Of a stretch of DNA of 64,000 nucleotides, positions 9,525-19,376 are shown piece after piece (position 1 is the stretch's first letter; each line of letters opens with the position of its first letter). Source of the DNA: Marinobacter manganoxydans MnI7-9 (GTDB taxonomy: Bacteria; Pseudomonadota; Gammaproteobacteria; Pseudomonadales; Oleiphilaceae); assembly GCF_000235625.1 (NCBI RefSeq), contig NZ_AGTR01000081.1, forward strand, positions 1 to 64,000, in the 5' to 3' direction. Below the pieces are notes generated by a model. The model worked only from the letters and a program-made list of their open reading frames with translations, had not been told where the DNA came from and searched no databases. The position numbers were made by a program, and so were the translations under genes.

Positions 9525-11588
9525 ATGTCGAAGGGCGGTTTTCATCGTAGCGGGCTGGAGTGGTTTTCATCGCTGCCCGCCTGTCTGTTATTGCTTGCAG
9601 TGGTCATTTTCTCCACGAGCAGCGACATCCACAACCAGATGCTTCGGGGCGGTGAACAGCTCTGGAGTGGCTATTACAAGTTGCGGATGGATCCGGTTCA
9701 GCCCACCTGCGACCCGACTCGGGATATCGACGCGGCGGTTGCTGAAGAAATGGCGGCGGATGCCGAGACGGATGACCCGATGGCCGCGTTGCTGGGGGCC
9801 GAGGAAAAAGACCCGGCTGACGTCCGGCTTGCCATCGAACGAGCGGTTGCTGACTGCCGCGAGGCCCACCAGAATTTCGAAAATCTCAGTGAACAGCTGA
9901 CACCAGGGGTGAAAGCCTATCGGGCCATCGAACTTTTTATTGCTGACCTGATCGCCTTTGGCCTGGAGTCACAGCGTTTCATCCTCGTGATCCTTGTCAT
10001 GCTGTGCGCGGTCACGGCGACCCTCACTCGTCATCATATCGCCATGCGTGCCATGGAAACCCGGCTGGATTACACGGTCTCCCATACTCTTCAAACCATC
10101 GCCAATGCCATGCTGCTGGGGTCGAGCGCAATCTTTCGCCAGTCCAGCCTTGGTTCAGACACGGCGGTCTCGTCCGAAGAGTTGTTGCTGCACAATTTCT
10201 GGATTATCGGTTTCGCCTGCCTCACGTTGGCCAGCCTCTACCGGCTGTTCCGGGTGCCTGATGATCTTGAGGAGGGCGGCAGCCTGAACAAGGCCTTCCT
10301 GGCCGTTCCGCTCTATACCGTGATGTGTCTGATCTCCGGCACCTATTTTGCGCTGATCGGACACGCGTCGGGGATTGGTATCTATCTCGGAAAGATGATG
10401 GAGCTGTCCGACATGTTCCTGAATGTCGGTCTGTATGTGTGGGTGGGCATGATGCTCAAGCAGACCCGCCTGGCCACCCTGGTGTTCAATGTCTTCCGGC
10501 CCTGGCGCATGCCACCGGAAATGCTGGCGGTTGTAGCGGTTCTGGTGGCGGCCGTGCCAACGGCCTACACCGGCGCTTCCGGCATTTTCGTGATCGCGGC
10601 CGGCGCAGTGATATACAGTGAGCTGCGTGCCGCCGGTGCCCGGCGGCATCTGGCCCTGGCGGCGACCGCTATGTCCGGTTCCCTGGGCGTGGTTTTGCGC
10701 CCCTGCCTGCTGGTGGTTGTCATTGCTTACCTGAACCGGGAAGTCACCACTGATGAGCTGTTTGGCTGGGGCATCTGGGTGTTCGTGCTGACCGCCACCA
10801 TGTTCGCGATCGTGGCCCTCAGTGTGAACCGACAGAGTGAATTCAACCTGGCGCCCTCTGCTGAAGCCTTCCCGGCCATGACGCAGGCGCTCAAACCCCT
10901 GATTCCCTACGTTCTGGTCATCGCTGCCGTGGTGCTGTTTTACCGGCTGGCGCTGGACGTGAGCATGGATGAATTCTCGGCGCCAAGGCTGCTGCCGGTG
11001 ATCATGCTGGCAATCCTTGTGTACGAGCATGTCAGCCTGAAAAACCGGTCAGGAAAAGCCTCGGGAGAGATCAATCATCAGGGCCTGGAGCGAAGTCTCC
11101 GCGGCGCCACAAACGATACGACGGCGGAAATTGGCGCGCTGCTGCTGTTGCTGGGGCTGTCGGTCAGCATCGGTGGTGTGATCGAGCGGGCCCACCTGAT
11201 GGAGGCTTTCCCGCAGTCGTTCGACAGTGCCTGGTCGGCCATGCTGCTGATGGTGGTAATCCTGGTGATCCTGGGCATGATCATGGACGCATTCGGTGCC
11301 GTGATCCTGGTGACCGCCACGGTTGCCACGATTGCCTATTCCAGCGGAATTCATCCGATCCATTTCTGGATGGTGACCCTGGTGGCATTTGAACTCGGCT
11401 ACCTGAGCCCGCCGGTAGCCCTGAACCATCTGCTGACCCGGCAGGTGGTTGGAGAGGCGGAAGTGCTGGCGGCGCAACAGGAAACGGGGACTTTTTATCA
11501 GCGCCATGAGCGTATCATTATGCCGCTGATTGCCATGGGGATTTCGCTGGTTCTGGTGGCCTTTGTGCCGCTTATTTTCTACGCCTGA
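9525..11588 (+). CDS. TRAP transporter fused small/large permease (DctQM-like)
   Basis: A 687-residue inner-membrane protein. Residues 1-280 have an N-terminal membrane helix, a charged periplasmic segment (about 30-130) and further helices, resembling a DctQ-type small subunit with an unusual insert. The rest is a multi-span DctM-like permease. The strongest signature is near residues 580-635, GMIMDAFGAVILVTATVA followed by GIHPIHFW and LGYLSPPVALNHLL, matching the last conserved DctM block. TRAP permeases import organic acids using a sodium gradient and a periplasmic receptor. The likely receptor is the protein at 6781-7824. Confidence 0.85.
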   Translation: MSKGGFHRSGLEWFSSLPACLLLLAVVIFSTSSDIHNQMLRGGEQLWSGYYKLRMDPVQPTCDPTRDIDAAVAEEMAADAETDDPMAALLGAEEKDPADVRLAIERAVADCREAHQNFENLSEQLTPGVKAYRAIELFIADLIAFGLESQRFILVILVMLCAVTATLTRHHIAMRAMETRLDYTVSHTLQTIANAMLLGSSAIFRQSSLGSDTAVSSEELLLHNFWIIGFACLTLASLYRLFRVPDDLEEGGSLNKAFLAVPLYTVMCLISGTYFALIGHASGIGIYLGKMMELSDMFLNVGLYVWVGMMLKQTRLATLVFNVFRPWRMPPEMLAVVAVLVAAVPTAYTGASGIFVIAAGAVIYSELRAAGARRHLALAATAMSGSLGVVLRPCLLVVVIAYLNREVTTDELFGWGIWVFVLTATMFAIVALSVNRQSEFNLAPSAEAFPAMTQALKPLIPYVLVIAAVVLFYRLALDVSMDEFSAPRLLPVIMLAILVYEHVSLKNRSGKASGEINHQGLERSLRGATNDTTAEIGALLLLLGLSVSIGGVIERAHLMEAFPQSFDSAWSAMLLMVVILVILGMIMDAFGAVILVTATVATIAYSSGIHPIHFWMVTLVAFELGYLSPPVALNHLLTRQVVGEAEVLAAQQETGTFYQRHERIIMPLIAMGISLVLVAFVPLIFYA

Positions 11589-11609
11589 TTACAGGATATG
11601 GGGCGTCCG

Positions 11610-11888
11610 CTAGCGGTTGCCCCACATCTTCGACACCGCGTCATCCGAGCCCAACGTCCCGACCACCAAGGACACGCCACCAATACCGAAGAAAACAAGC
11701 ACGGGAATCAAGGCGCCTGCCTTACCGGTGTAAACGAGCATAGCCGTTGACACCGTCGCCAGAACGAGGAACAGGACGCCCACCACATTCAGCACGGTGC
11801 GGTGCGAATCTTTGTAGCTGGGCCCAACCTTTCCAGATTCCAGTGGTTTGAGAATAAACGAAAAAAGCTGGCGTAGACGCTGTTTCAT
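11610..11888 (-). CDS. Small membrane protein of unknown function
   Basis: A 92-residue protein starting MKQRLRQLFSF, with two hydrophobic helices (about residues 34-53 and 58-78) separated by a short hydrophilic turn. The ATG at 11888 is preferred over one 33 bases upstream because GGAAA lies just before it. No family was recognised. It is convergent with the TRAP permease and lies downstream of pckA on the same strand, beyond the pckA terminator, so it is likely transcribed separately. Confidence 0.6.
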   Translation of the reverse strand: MKQRLRQLFSFILKPLESGKVGPSYKDSHRTVLNVVGVLFLVLATVSTAMLVYTGKAGALIPVLVFFGIGGVSLVVGTLGSDDAVSKMWGNR

Positions 11889-11923
11889 GAAGCCATTTCC
11901 TAGAGTGTGTTGGGCTATCATAC

Positions 11924-11955
11924 AAAAAAAGCGCCGTGCTTTCGCAGGGCGCTTT
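11924..11955 (-). terminator. Rho-independent terminator of pckA
   Basis: On the minus strand an AAAGCGCC/GGCGCTTT stem with a short loop is followed by a run of seven T. It sits about 20 bases after the pckA stop and before the next leftward gene. Confidence 0.85.
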
Positions 11956-11975
11956 CCTTACTTGCCGTAATCGAC

Positions 11976-13511
11976 TCAGCTCAGCTTCGGACCGGCCTCG
12001 ACGATCGAATCTGCCACGTCGAACTTCTTGAAGTTCTCGACGAACTGGGCGATCAGTTCCTGGGCCTTGCCATCGTAGTAGTCCGGGCTTACCCATGTGT
12101 TGCGCGGGTTCAGCAGCTCGGTGTCCACGCCCGGAACATGCTTGGGCACGTCCAGGTTCAGGGTTGGCAGGTGTTCGGTTTCCACGTCGTCCAGGTCGCC
12201 ATTCTGGATTGAGGCGATGATGGCACGGGTGGTCGGAATGCTGAATCGCTGGCCTTCACCGTAAGGACCGCCGGTCCAGCCGGTGTTGACCAGGAAGACC
12301 TTGCTGCCAAACTCGTCCATCCGCTTCATCAGAAGCTCGGCGTAAACGCCGGCCGGACGGGGGAAGAAGGGCGCACCGAAGCAGGTTGAGAAGGTGGACT
12401 TCAGCTTCGAGGAGGAACCCATCTCGGTGGAGCCAACCAGAGCGGTATAGCCACTCAGGAAGTGGTAAGCGGCGCCTTCGCGGCTCAGGATGGACACGGG
12501 CGGCAGGACGCCGGTCATGTCGCAGGTCAGGAACACGATGTGAGATGGCTCACCGGCGCGGTTCTCGATCACGCGCTTTTCAACGTGCTCAAGCGGGTAG
12601 GCGCAGCGGGAATTTTCGGTGAGGGATACGTCGGTGTAATCCGGCTCACGGGTCTCAGGGTCGATGGTCACGTTCTCGACAATGGCACCGAAACGGATGG
12701 CGTCCCAGATGATCGGTTCATTTTTCCGGGTCAGGTCGATGCACTTCGCGTAGCAACCGCCTTCGATGTTGAATACGGTGCCCGGGCCCCAACCGTGCTC
12801 GTCGTCACCGATGAGGAAGCGGTGCGGATCGGCGGAGAGGGTAGTCTTGCCAGTGCCGGACAGACCGAAGAACAGGCAGGTTTCGCCGTCTTCACCGACG
12901 TTGGCCGAGCAGTGCATGGGCAGAACGTCTTTCTCCGGCAGCAGGAAATTCTGCACGGAGAACATGGCCTTTTTCATCTCGCCGGCGTAGTGCATGCCAG
13001 CCAGCAGAACCTTGCGCTTGGCAAAGTTGATCATCACGCAGCCGTTGCTGTTGGTGCCATCGCGCTCGGGATCGCACTCGAAGTTGGCGGCGTTCAGGAT
13101 CTGCCATTCCTGCTTGTCGGCCGGGTTATAGCTGTCCGGACGGATAAACAGGTTGCGGCCGAACAGATTCTGCCAGGCGGTCTCGGTCGTCATTTTAACT
13201 GGCAGGTAGTGTTCCGGGTCGGAACCAACATGAACGTGAGACACGAACTGGTCTTTCTCGGCGATGTAGGCTTCAACACGATCCCAGAGGGCGTCGAATT
13301 TTTCAGCGTCGAAAGGACGGTTGATCGGACCCCAGTGGATATCGTCCGAGGTGCTGGGCTCCTCGACAATATAACGGTCCTTGGGAGACCGGCCCGTGCG
13401 CTCACCGGTTTTTACGACCAGGGAACCGTTGGATGCCAGCTGGCCTTCTTCACGCGCCAGTGCCACCTCAACCAGTCGTGCTGTACTCAGATCACTATAA
13501 GTGTTGCTCAC
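11976..13511 (-). CDS. pckA: Phosphoenolpyruvate carboxykinase (ATP)
   Basis: A 511-residue cytoplasmic enzyme converting oxaloacetate and ATP to phosphoenolpyruvate and CO2, the entry to gluconeogenesis. The kinase P-loop is [16 protein letters not shown], followed by [24 protein letters not shown] with the metal-binding aspartates, and [17 protein letters not shown] near the C-terminus. Start is GTG at 13511, with GAGG upstream. The order pckA, hslO, hslR, yrfG follows Pseudomonas. Gluconeogenesis suits a marine bacterium living on organic acids and lipids. Confidence 0.97.
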   Translation of the reverse strand: MSNTYSDLSTARLVEVALAREEGQLASNGSLVVKTGERTGRSPKDRYIVEEPSTSDDIHWGPINRPFDAEKFDALWDRVEAYIAEKDQFVSHVHVGSDPEHYLPVKMTTETAWQNLFGRNLFIRPDSYNPADKQEWQILNAANFECDPERDGTNSNGCVMINFAKRKVLLAGMHYAGEMKKAMFSVQNFLLPEKDVLPMHCSANVGEDGETCLFFGLSGTGKTTLSADPHRFLIGDDEHGWGPGTVFNIEGGCYAKCIDLTRKNEPIIWDAIRFGAIVENVTIDPETREPDYTDVSLTENSRCAYPLEHVEKRVIENRAGEPSHIVFLTCDMTGVLPPVSILSREGAAYHFLSGYTALVGSTEMGSSSKLKSTFSTCFGAPFFPRPAGVYAELLMKRMDEFGSKVFLVNTGWTGGPYGEGQRFSIPTTRAIIASIQNGDLDDVETEHLPTLNLDVPKHVPGVDTELLNPRNTWVSPDYYDGKAQELIAQFVENFKKFDVADSIVEAGPKLS

Positions 13512-13683
13512 TTCGACCTCGCCCTCGGGATGTCTTAGTGATTGCTCAGGCCGCTTCCTAAAATTGACGGAAATCTGAGCAATCGGGTCAATTCAGGCGC
13601 GCTATTATGCCAGAGACGCCGGTAAAAAACGACTGCCCGGGAAGCCTTGCTATCAGCGGGTTCCCGGCTAATCGAACGTGTTT

Positions 13684-14538
13684 CTAGTGTAGCGTATGAC
13701 CGGTGAAAAGATGATCAATATCATTTCTATCGAAGCGATAGTGAGCATGACAGAACTGGCAGTCCATTTCGATAGAGCCCTCTTCCTCGAGGATGCTGTA
13801 ACACTCCTCGCGGCCGATGGCTTCCAGGGCACCGAGGGTACGCTCCCGTGAGCAGCTGCACTGGAAGGCGACCGGTTCGGAGTCAAACAGGCGTACGGTC
13901 TCCTCATGGAACAGGCGGTGAAGCAGGGTTTCGCTGTCCAGCTCCAGTAATTCGGAGGCTTCCACGGTTCGGGCCAGATGGTTTACCCGGTCCCAGAGGT
14001 CTTCATCCTCCTCTGTGGCGCCCGGCAGGCGCTGTAGCATCAAGCCGGCGGCGCCGTTTTCGTCGGCAAACAGGAACAGGCTGGTGGGAATCTGCTCCGA
14101 GCGATCAAAGTATTCCTCAAGGCAGCCGGCGAGTGTCTCCTGATCCCGGGGTACAACGCCCTGATAACGGTTGCCGCGGTTGGGCGTGATGGTAATAGCC
14201 ATCCGACCCTCGCCGAGCAGATCGTGGAAGCTGTCTTCGCTGACCGCATGCTCATCAAAGCGGGCCAGGCCGCGGATGTGTCTGTCGTGGCTGCACTCGG
14301 CCATTAATGTGCGCAGAGGCCCTTCCCCCTGGGCCTGTACCGACAATGTACCCTCAAACTTCAGGGTGCTGCTCATCAGGATGCTCGCCACCAGTGCTTC
14401 TCCGAGGAGTTCCCGGACCGTGTCCGGGTAGGGCGCCTGGCTGCCGATTTCCTGATAGCTGTCCGCTAGCTGAACCCAGGCTCCCCGCACCTGGCTGTGT
14501 TCAAAGATAAAGCGCTGGAACTGGTCGCGGGCTGCCAT
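13684..14538 (-). CDS. hslO: Redox-regulated chaperone Hsp33
   Basis: A 284-residue chaperone activated by oxidation. The C-terminal zinc centre is intact: CSC at about 233-235 and CQFC at about 266-269, the CXC...CXXC arrangement whose disulfides switch on holdase activity. The N-terminal domain has RDQFQRFIFEHSQVRGAWVQL and LLGEALVASILMSSTLKFEG. In many gammaproteobacteria hslO sits with hslR and a HAD nucleotidase, as here. Confidence 0.95.
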   Translation of the reverse strand: MAARDQFQRFIFEHSQVRGAWVQLADSYQEIGSQAPYPDTVRELLGEALVASILMSSTLKFEGTLSVQAQGEGPLRTLMAECSHDRHIRGLARFDEHAVSEDSFHDLLGEGRMAITITPNRGNRYQGVVPRDQETLAGCLEEYFDRSEQIPTSLFLFADENGAAGLMLQRLPGATEEDEDLWDRVNHLARTVEASELLELDSETLLHRLFHEETVRLFDSEPVAFQCSCSRERTLGALEAIGREECYSILEEEGSIEMDCQFCHAHYRFDRNDIDHLFTGHTLH

Positions 14539-14607
14539 GTTGTGTCTCCTGAATGCTGAATGCCGGTCGTTGCACGTTTGACTGAGGGCGGGGATGTAAT
14601 AAAGGGT

Positions 14608-15015
14608 TCAGAGGCCGTTCTGTTCGCGAAAGCGCTGAATGTCCCTTCGGTCTTTCTTTGAGGGGCGTCTGGCCGGAGGAAGCTGCGCTGCCTGCATGGT
14701 TTTACGCTGCCAGGCCATTTCCTCGCGTTTCTTAACGCTGTCTTCGGTTTCGTGGTAGAGCTTCTGGGCTTCGGGTGCACCACGGCGCCGGTCGCTGATG
14801 TCATCAACAATAATGATTTTTTCCTGCCAGCCCAGGCGCAACGTCAGCTTTGCGCCGGCTTCCACCAGCCTGCCGGGTTTGCATCTCTGGCTGTTGTAGT
14901 GGACCTTGCCACCCTCGATCGCTTCCTTGGCCAGGGAGCGGGTCTTGTAGAATCGGGCGGCCCAGAGCCATTTATCGAGTCTTACACGTTGGTCGTCAGC
15001 GGTTGATGCCGTCAT
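14608..15015 (-). CDS. hslR: Ribosome-associated heat shock protein Hsp15 (S4 domain)
   Basis: A 135-residue basic protein with an S4 RNA-binding domain at the N-terminus (RVRLDKWLWAARFYKTRSLA, then AIEGGKVHYN) and a Lys/Arg-rich tail. In E. coli Hsp15 binds free 50S subunits carrying a nascent chain and helps rescue stalled ribosomes after heat shock. It lies directly upstream of hslO on the same strand with a 69-base gap, so the two are probably co-induced. Confidence 0.92.
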   Translation of the reverse strand: MTASTADDQRVRLDKWLWAARFYKTRSLAKEAIEGGKVHYNSQRCKPGRLVEAGAKLTLRLGWQEKIIIVDDISDRRRGAPEAQKLYHETEDSVKKREEMAWQRKTMQAAQLPPARRPSKKDRRDIQRFREQNGL

Positions 15016-15056
15016 GTCTCCTCACCTGATGGGCTAGTAGGCCAATTATAACCCTG

Positions 15057-15746
15057 TCATCGGCCGGATGGCAGGGGCGACCGCTGGCGAAGCGCGGGGA
15101 GAATTTCATCGAAGTGATGAATACAGGGTATTTCCGGGTGCTGTTCCCGGGCTTCCTGCTGGCTGTCCGGCGCCAATACGGCCAGACATTGGGCAATGCC
15201 GGCCGCCAGTGCACTTTCCAGCACCGGAAAACTGTCGTCGACCATCAGGGTGCTTTCGGCCTGGTAAGGCGTTACTCGCTGGAGGTCCTGCCAGAACGAG
15301 GGATCTTCCTTGGGCTTGCCCAACTGGTGGCTGGAAACAATGGCATCCACCCGTGTATCAAGGCCGGTTCGTTTTAGCTTCAGGGCCAGGGGGTCGGGGT
15401 GACAGTTGGTGACAATCACCGAGTGAAGCCCGGCTTGTCGGAGGGCATCGAGAAAATCCGTGACGTGGGGGCGATAACCGATCCGGTCGCCTACCTCTGC
15501 TTTCAGCCCCGTGATGTCGAGGGACAGCCGCTCGCTCCAGTAATCGGTGCAATACCAGTTCAGTGAGCCGCGCTCGGCCATGATCATCGGAATCAGGCGG
15601 TCTTTCGCTTCCTGGGGGTGGAGGTCGTAGTGCTCGGCGTACCTTGCCGGCAGATGCTCGAGCCAGAAGTGGTTATCGAAATGCAGATCCAGCAGTGTCC
15701 CGTCCATATCCAGGAACACCGTGTTAAGCGAGGACCAGTCAACCAT
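15057..15746 (-). CDS. yrfG: HAD-family GMP/IMP nucleotidase (YrfG/YjjG-like)
   Basis: A 229-residue haloacid-dehalogenase hydrolase. Motif I is FLDMDGTLLDLHFDNHFW with the nucleophile/acid aspartate pair; motif II is VIVTNCHP; motif III lysine is in LGKPKEDPSFW; motif IV is LMVDDSFPVLESALAAGI. Homologues dephosphorylate purine nucleotides. The position next to hslR matches E. coli and Pseudomonas. The ORF begins just beside a terminator hairpin, so it likely starts a yrfG-hslR-hslO transcript. Confidence 0.9.
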   Translation of the reverse strand: MVDWSSLNTVFLDMDGTLLDLHFDNHFWLEHLPARYAEHYDLHPQEAKDRLIPMIMAERGSLNWYCTDYWSERLSLDITGLKAEVGDRIGYRPHVTDFLDALRQAGLHSVIVTNCHPDPLALKLKRTGLDTRVDAIVSSHQLGKPKEDPSFWQDLQRVTPYQAESTLMVDDSFPVLESALAAGIAQCLAVLAPDSQQEAREQHPEIPCIHHFDEILPALRQRSPLPSGR

Positions 15747-15750
15747 AGAG

Positions 15751-15781
15751 AAAAACAGCCTGAAGAATTTGCTTCAGGCTG
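15751..15781 (-). terminator. Rho-independent terminator
   Basis: Read on the minus strand, a 10-base stem (CAGCCTGAAG with its complement, short AT-rich loop) is followed by TTTTTC. It ends transcription of the leftward small-protein gene at 15842-16171 just before yrfG. Confidence 0.85.
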
Positions 15782-15841
15782 CCGGAGTTCGCTCGTCGGG
15801 GCAAGCCGTGATAGTACGGAGGCGTGCCCGATGGAGCCGGA

Positions 15842-16171
15842 TCAGTTGCTGGTCTGGACCGTCTCGGGTTTCTTGCCGGTACGGGTGCAGCCCAGGCAGC
15901 GCACGAAGGTCGCCTTGGCCGGGCCCATTACCAGAACTTCCCCTGCTTCATCAGCGTTTCCGCCCAGCAGGGAGAAGGGCAGGGAGACCAGGTAGACAGC
16001 GCTGCCCACGATGGTGGTAGCCAGCAAGGCCGGGCGAACAAAAATCGCATCACCGGTCATCGCCAGTGCCGACGGGGTTTCGTCCACGGCCTGAGCGTGC
16101 CCGAGGGATGAGAATGCCAACAGGCAGGCCGCCACAGTGGCTACCAGGGTGCGGGAAATCTTGCGGGTCAT
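15842..16171 (-). CDS. Small exported membrane-associated protein of unknown function
   Basis: A 109-residue protein with a signal peptide (MTRKISRTLVATVAACLLAF, cut likely after HAQA), then one hydrophobic helix (ALLATTIVGSAVYLVSLPFSL) and a C-terminal FVRCLGCTR with two closely spaced cysteines. AGGAG lies just upstream of the ATG. Small proteins of this layout occur in Pseudomonas and relatives, but no function is known to me. It has its own terminator, so it is probably monocistronic. Confidence 0.7.
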   Translation of the reverse strand: MTRKISRTLVATVAACLLAFSSLGHAQAVDETPSALAMTGDAIFVRPALLATTIVGSAVYLVSLPFSLLGGNADEAGEVLVMGPAKATFVRCLGCTRTGKKPETVQTSN

Positions 16172-16355
16172 CTTACTGTCTCCTGAGCTTTAGTGGCCCT
16201 GAAAGGGTAGTGCTTTAAAGAAAAGCAAACCCGGATCGTATCAACCGGATACCATCCTATTGTAAACCGTGGGCGTTAATCCTCTGTTAACTATGAATCA
16301 TATTTGCGCATTTTCAAACGATTTTTCGTTGCAGAATGTGCGATCTGGTAAGCGT

Positions 16356-17168
16356 TCAGCGCTGGCAACGGGGACAGTAAACCGTTGAGCGATTGTTCAT
16401 CCGGATTTCCTTCAGTGGTGCCCCGCATTCCTTGCAGGGCTGGCCGCCCCGGCCGTACACCAGCAGGGACTGGGCAAAATAGCCGGGCTTGCCATCACTG
16501 TTCACGAAGTCCCGAAGGGTGGTTCCGCCCATCAGAATGGCGGCGCTGAGCGTTTCCCGGATGGCTTCGGCCAGCCTGTGATAGCGGTCGAGGCTGATTC
16601 TCCCGGCCTTGCGCCGGGGATGAATGCCCGATTTGAACAGCGCTTCATTGGCATAGATGTTACCGGCACCCACGACCACCTGATTGTCCATGATGAACGA
16701 TTTCACCGGTGTGTTTTTGCCGCGGGAGAGCCGGAACAGGTGCGCGCCATTGAATTCCGGGGCCAGGGGTTCCGGACCCAGGTGGGTGATCAGCGGGTGC
16801 TCTTCGGCGGAATCAGCCCACAGCCAGCAGCCGAACCGGCGTGGGTCGTTGAATCGAAGGATGACGCCAGACTGTAATGCCACGTCGATATGATCATGGG
16901 TCAGGGGAGGGGTATTGTCAGTGATGATGCGCAGGCTGCCGGACATGCCAAGGTGAACAATCACCGTGCCCCGGTCCATGTTCAGGAACAAATACTTGGC
17001 CCGGCGGTCTACACTTTTAATCACCTGACCTTCCAGTTTCTCGCCCAGATCGGCCGGAACAGGCCAGCGCAGACTGCCGTTGCGGACTGTCACTCGGGTT
17101 ATTGTCTCGCCTTCGCAGTGGGGTGCTATACCCCGTCGGGTCGTTTCTACTTCGGGCAGTTCAGGCAC
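16356..17168 (-). CDS. mutM: Formamidopyrimidine-DNA glycosylase
   Basis: A 270-residue base-excision repair enzyme removing 8-oxoguanine and cutting the abasic site. After start removal the catalytic proline is at position 2 ([12 protein letters not shown], with the catalytic glutamate). The body has [14 protein letters not shown], and the C-terminal zinc finger is complete ([10 protein letters not shown]... CPRC). Start is GTG at 17168. The 184 bases after the 15842-16171 gene's start contain no other gene. Confidence 0.96.
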   Translation of the reverse strand: MPELPEVETTRRGIAPHCEGETITRVTVRNGSLRWPVPADLGEKLEGQVIKSVDRRAKYLFLNMDRGTVIVHLGMSGSLRIITDNTPPLTHDHIDVALQSGVILRFNDPRRFGCWLWADSAEEHPLITHLGPEPLAPEFNGAHLFRLSRGKNTPVKSFIMDNQVVVGAGNIYANEALFKSGIHPRRKAGRISLDRYHRLAEAIRETLSAAILMGGTTLRDFVNSDGKPGYFAQSLLVYGRGGQPCKECGAPLKEIRMNNRSTVYCPRCQR

Positions 17169-17308
17169 GGGCGGGAATCTCCGGTGGAAAACGACTAAGT
17201 GTAATCAGTAACAATTTTGCATCCAAATGCTGTTGTTGTGGCTTACAGCTGTACGCTAAAGTGTGAAGGTTGGCCTCGCGCCAAAGATATTGATTTTGAG
17301 GATTTGCT

Positions 17309-18487
17309 ATGTGGTTTAATGGTCTTCTTGACCTGTCGGTGATGCAGCTCATTCTGGTCACCCTCGGAATGACACACGTCACGATTGTCAGTGTAACGCT
17401 CTACCTGCATCGCCATTCGGCGCATAACTCGCTGGACCTGCATCCGGCCCTGAAACACTTCTTCCGGTTCTGGCTCTGGTTAACCACTGCGCAGAACACC
17501 AAGGAATGGACCGCCATCCATCGTAAACACCACGCCAAGTGCGAAACCGAGGAAGATCCCCACAGCCCGGTCGTCTTGGGTATTCGCAAGGTACTGTTCC
17601 AGGGCGCCGAACTCTATGCGGAATCGGCGACGCCCGAAACGCTCGAGCGCTATGGCCAGCGGACACCGGAAGACTGGGTGGAGCGCAATGTTTACAGCCG
17701 CTACAAGATGCTCGGCATCGCGTTGATGGCGGTAATCAACCTGGCCCTGTTTGGCGTTCACGGTATCTGGATCTGGGCGGTGCAGATGATGTGGATTCCA
17801 GTCTGGGCTGCCGGAGTGGTCAACGGTATCGGCCACTGGATGGGTTACCGGAACTACGAATGTGCCGATAACGCCCGCAATATCAGCCCACTGGGTTTTC
17901 TGATTGGCGGTGAAGAGTTGCACAACAACCACCATACCTATCCCAACTCCTCCAAGCTGTCTCGCCGCTGGTTCGAGGTGGATATCGGCTGGGGCTACAT
18001 CCGCCTGTTCCAGTTGTTCGGACTGGCCAAGCCCAAGGGTTATCGACCCATTGCCCACCATGTGCCGGGTAAACTGGAGGTGGATGTGGAAACGGTTCAG
18101 GCCATAGCCAATAACCGGTTCGATATCATGCGCCAGTACCGTAAACGTGTCATGGAGCCGGTCCTGCGCCAGCAGAAGTCGCTGATGGACGATGAGATCC
18201 GTCCCCGTTACCGGAAGCTCAAGCAACTGCTCTCCCGTGAGATCACACTGATTCAGCCGAAGGAGAAGGAAACCCTCGAGTCTGTGCTGGAGCGCAATGC
18301 GGTGCTGCGCCAGATCTATGAGAAGAGCCACGAGCTGCAGGCGCTCTGGCGTCAGCGTGGGCTCAAACCCCAGGACAAGCTGAACGCGCTGATGGAGTGG
18401 TGCCGTGAGGCGGAAGCCAGCGGTATCCGCTATCTGGAAGAGTTCGCCGAGCACCTCCGGGCCTACTCGCTGCGCCCTTCGGCCTGA
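17309..18487 (+). CDS. desA: Membrane fatty acid desaturase (DesA-like, delta-9 acyl-lipid)
   Basis: A 392-residue integral membrane di-iron desaturase. The three histidine boxes are present: HRHSAHNS, HRKHHAKC and HNNHHTYP. Hydrophobic spans surround them, and a long charged, probably cytosolic C-terminal part (about 250-392) follows. The Pseudomonas homologue introduces cis double bonds into phospholipid acyl chains and helps membrane fluidity under aerobic and cold conditions. The gene stands alone with its own terminator. The fatty-acid position preferred is inferred from family resemblance. Confidence 0.9.
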   Translation: MWFNGLLDLSVMQLILVTLGMTHVTIVSVTLYLHRHSAHNSLDLHPALKHFFRFWLWLTTAQNTKEWTAIHRKHHAKCETEEDPHSPVVLGIRKVLFQGAELYAESATPETLERYGQRTPEDWVERNVYSRYKMLGIALMAVINLALFGVHGIWIWAVQMMWIPVWAAGVVNGIGHWMGYRNYECADNARNISPLGFLIGGEELHNNHHTYPNSSKLSRRWFEVDIGWGYIRLFQLFGLAKPKGYRPIAHHVPGKLEVDVETVQAIANNRFDIMRQYRKRVMEPVLRQQKSLMDDEIRPRYRKLKQLLSREITLIQPKEKETLESVLERNAVLRQIYEKSHELQALWRQRGLKPQDKLNALMEWCREAEASGIRYLEEFAEHLRAYSLRPSA

Positions 18488-18532
18488 TGCCGGGTTGAGA
18501 ATCGACGTAAACCTGCTTCGGCGGGGAATCCG

Positions 18533-18566
18533 GGGCCAGATGAAAGCGTTCATCTGGCCCTTTTTT
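18533..18566 (+). terminator. Rho-independent terminator of desA
   Basis: A GGCCAGATGAA stem with its complement and an AGCG loop is followed by six T. It reaches the last codon of convergent rsmD, so the two transcripts end facing each other. Confidence 0.9.
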
Positions 18567-19215
18567 ATTCTGGCCCGGAAACAACCCGGAACAGGGAGTA
18601 GGTGACCTGTCCCGCACTCTTTTGCCTGTGCAGCTGCCAGGAAACGGGCACAGAAGGCGTTGGCAGCTCGCTCTCGTGTTCCATGTAAACCCAGCCGCCG
18701 GGTTTGATCCACGCCTGTTGTTCCAGCAACGGAAACAGCTTTTCGAGCCAGCCCTGGCGAAACGGCGGATCCATGAACACGATATCGAATGGCGGCCGGT
18801 TTCTCTGGGCCAGATAGCTTTCGACGTCCGAACACACCACTTCGCCGTTGTCGGATTTCAACAACCGGAGGTTGTCCCGCAGTGCTTTGGCCAGAGCTGG
18901 CGTGTGGTCCACGAGGGTGGCCTGCCCGGCACCCCGGGAAAGAGCCTCTAGCCCAAGCGCGCCGGAGCCGGCGAACAAATCGAGGCAGTCACTGCCGGCA
19001 AGGTGGAAGGCAAGCCAGTTGAACAGGGTTTCCCGGGTGCGCGCGGGGGTGGGTCGAACGCCACCGGCGTCCGGAAAGCGCAGTTTCCGGCTGCGCCAGT
19101 CGCCGCCAATGATTCGCAGCTCACCGGTGCCGCTGCCTTTGCCAGCCGGAGCCGCCTCGCGACCGGCTGGGGATCTCGTCTGGTGAGACCTGCTTGCGGA
19201 TTGTCTGCGCGCCAT
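18565..19215 (-). CDS. rsmD: 16S rRNA (guanine966-N2)-methyltransferase
   Basis: A 216-residue SAM-dependent methyltransferase. A basic, probably disordered N-terminal extension of ~30 residues precedes ELRIIGGDWRSRKL. Then come RPTPARTRETLFNWL, the SAM-binding CLDLFAGSGALGLEALSRGA and the catalytic FMDPPF motif. It methylates G966 of 16S rRNA during small-subunit assembly. It is divergent from ftsY, the common rsmD/ftsY arrangement in gammaproteobacteria. Confidence 0.94.
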   Translation of the reverse strand: MARRQSASRSHQTRSPAGREAAPAGKGSGTGELRIIGGDWRSRKLRFPDAGGVRPTPARTRETLFNWLAFHLAGSDCLDLFAGSGALGLEALSRGAGQATLVDHTPALAKALRDNLRLLKSDNGEVVCSDVESYLAQRNRPPFDIVFMDPPFRQGWLEKLFPLLEQQAWIKPGGWVYMEHESELPTPSVPVSWQLHRQKSAGQVTYSLFRVVSGPE

Positions 19216-19376
19216 AGCCGCCGCTCCACGGAAATATTCGGTTCAGGATATGTGCCTGCATCTTACCGGAAACGTTTACGGTCGCGATAATCGGAGCGAC
19301 CCTCACTTCACCGGGACAGTCTGCTAGAATACCGGCTTTCTTTGTCCCGCCCATTCAGACTGATGGATTGATTTTT

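Noticed and set aside
17480-18835. Long open frame on the minus strand opposite desA and running into rsmD
   Set aside because: It is antisense to a clear desaturase gene and has no recognisable protein features.
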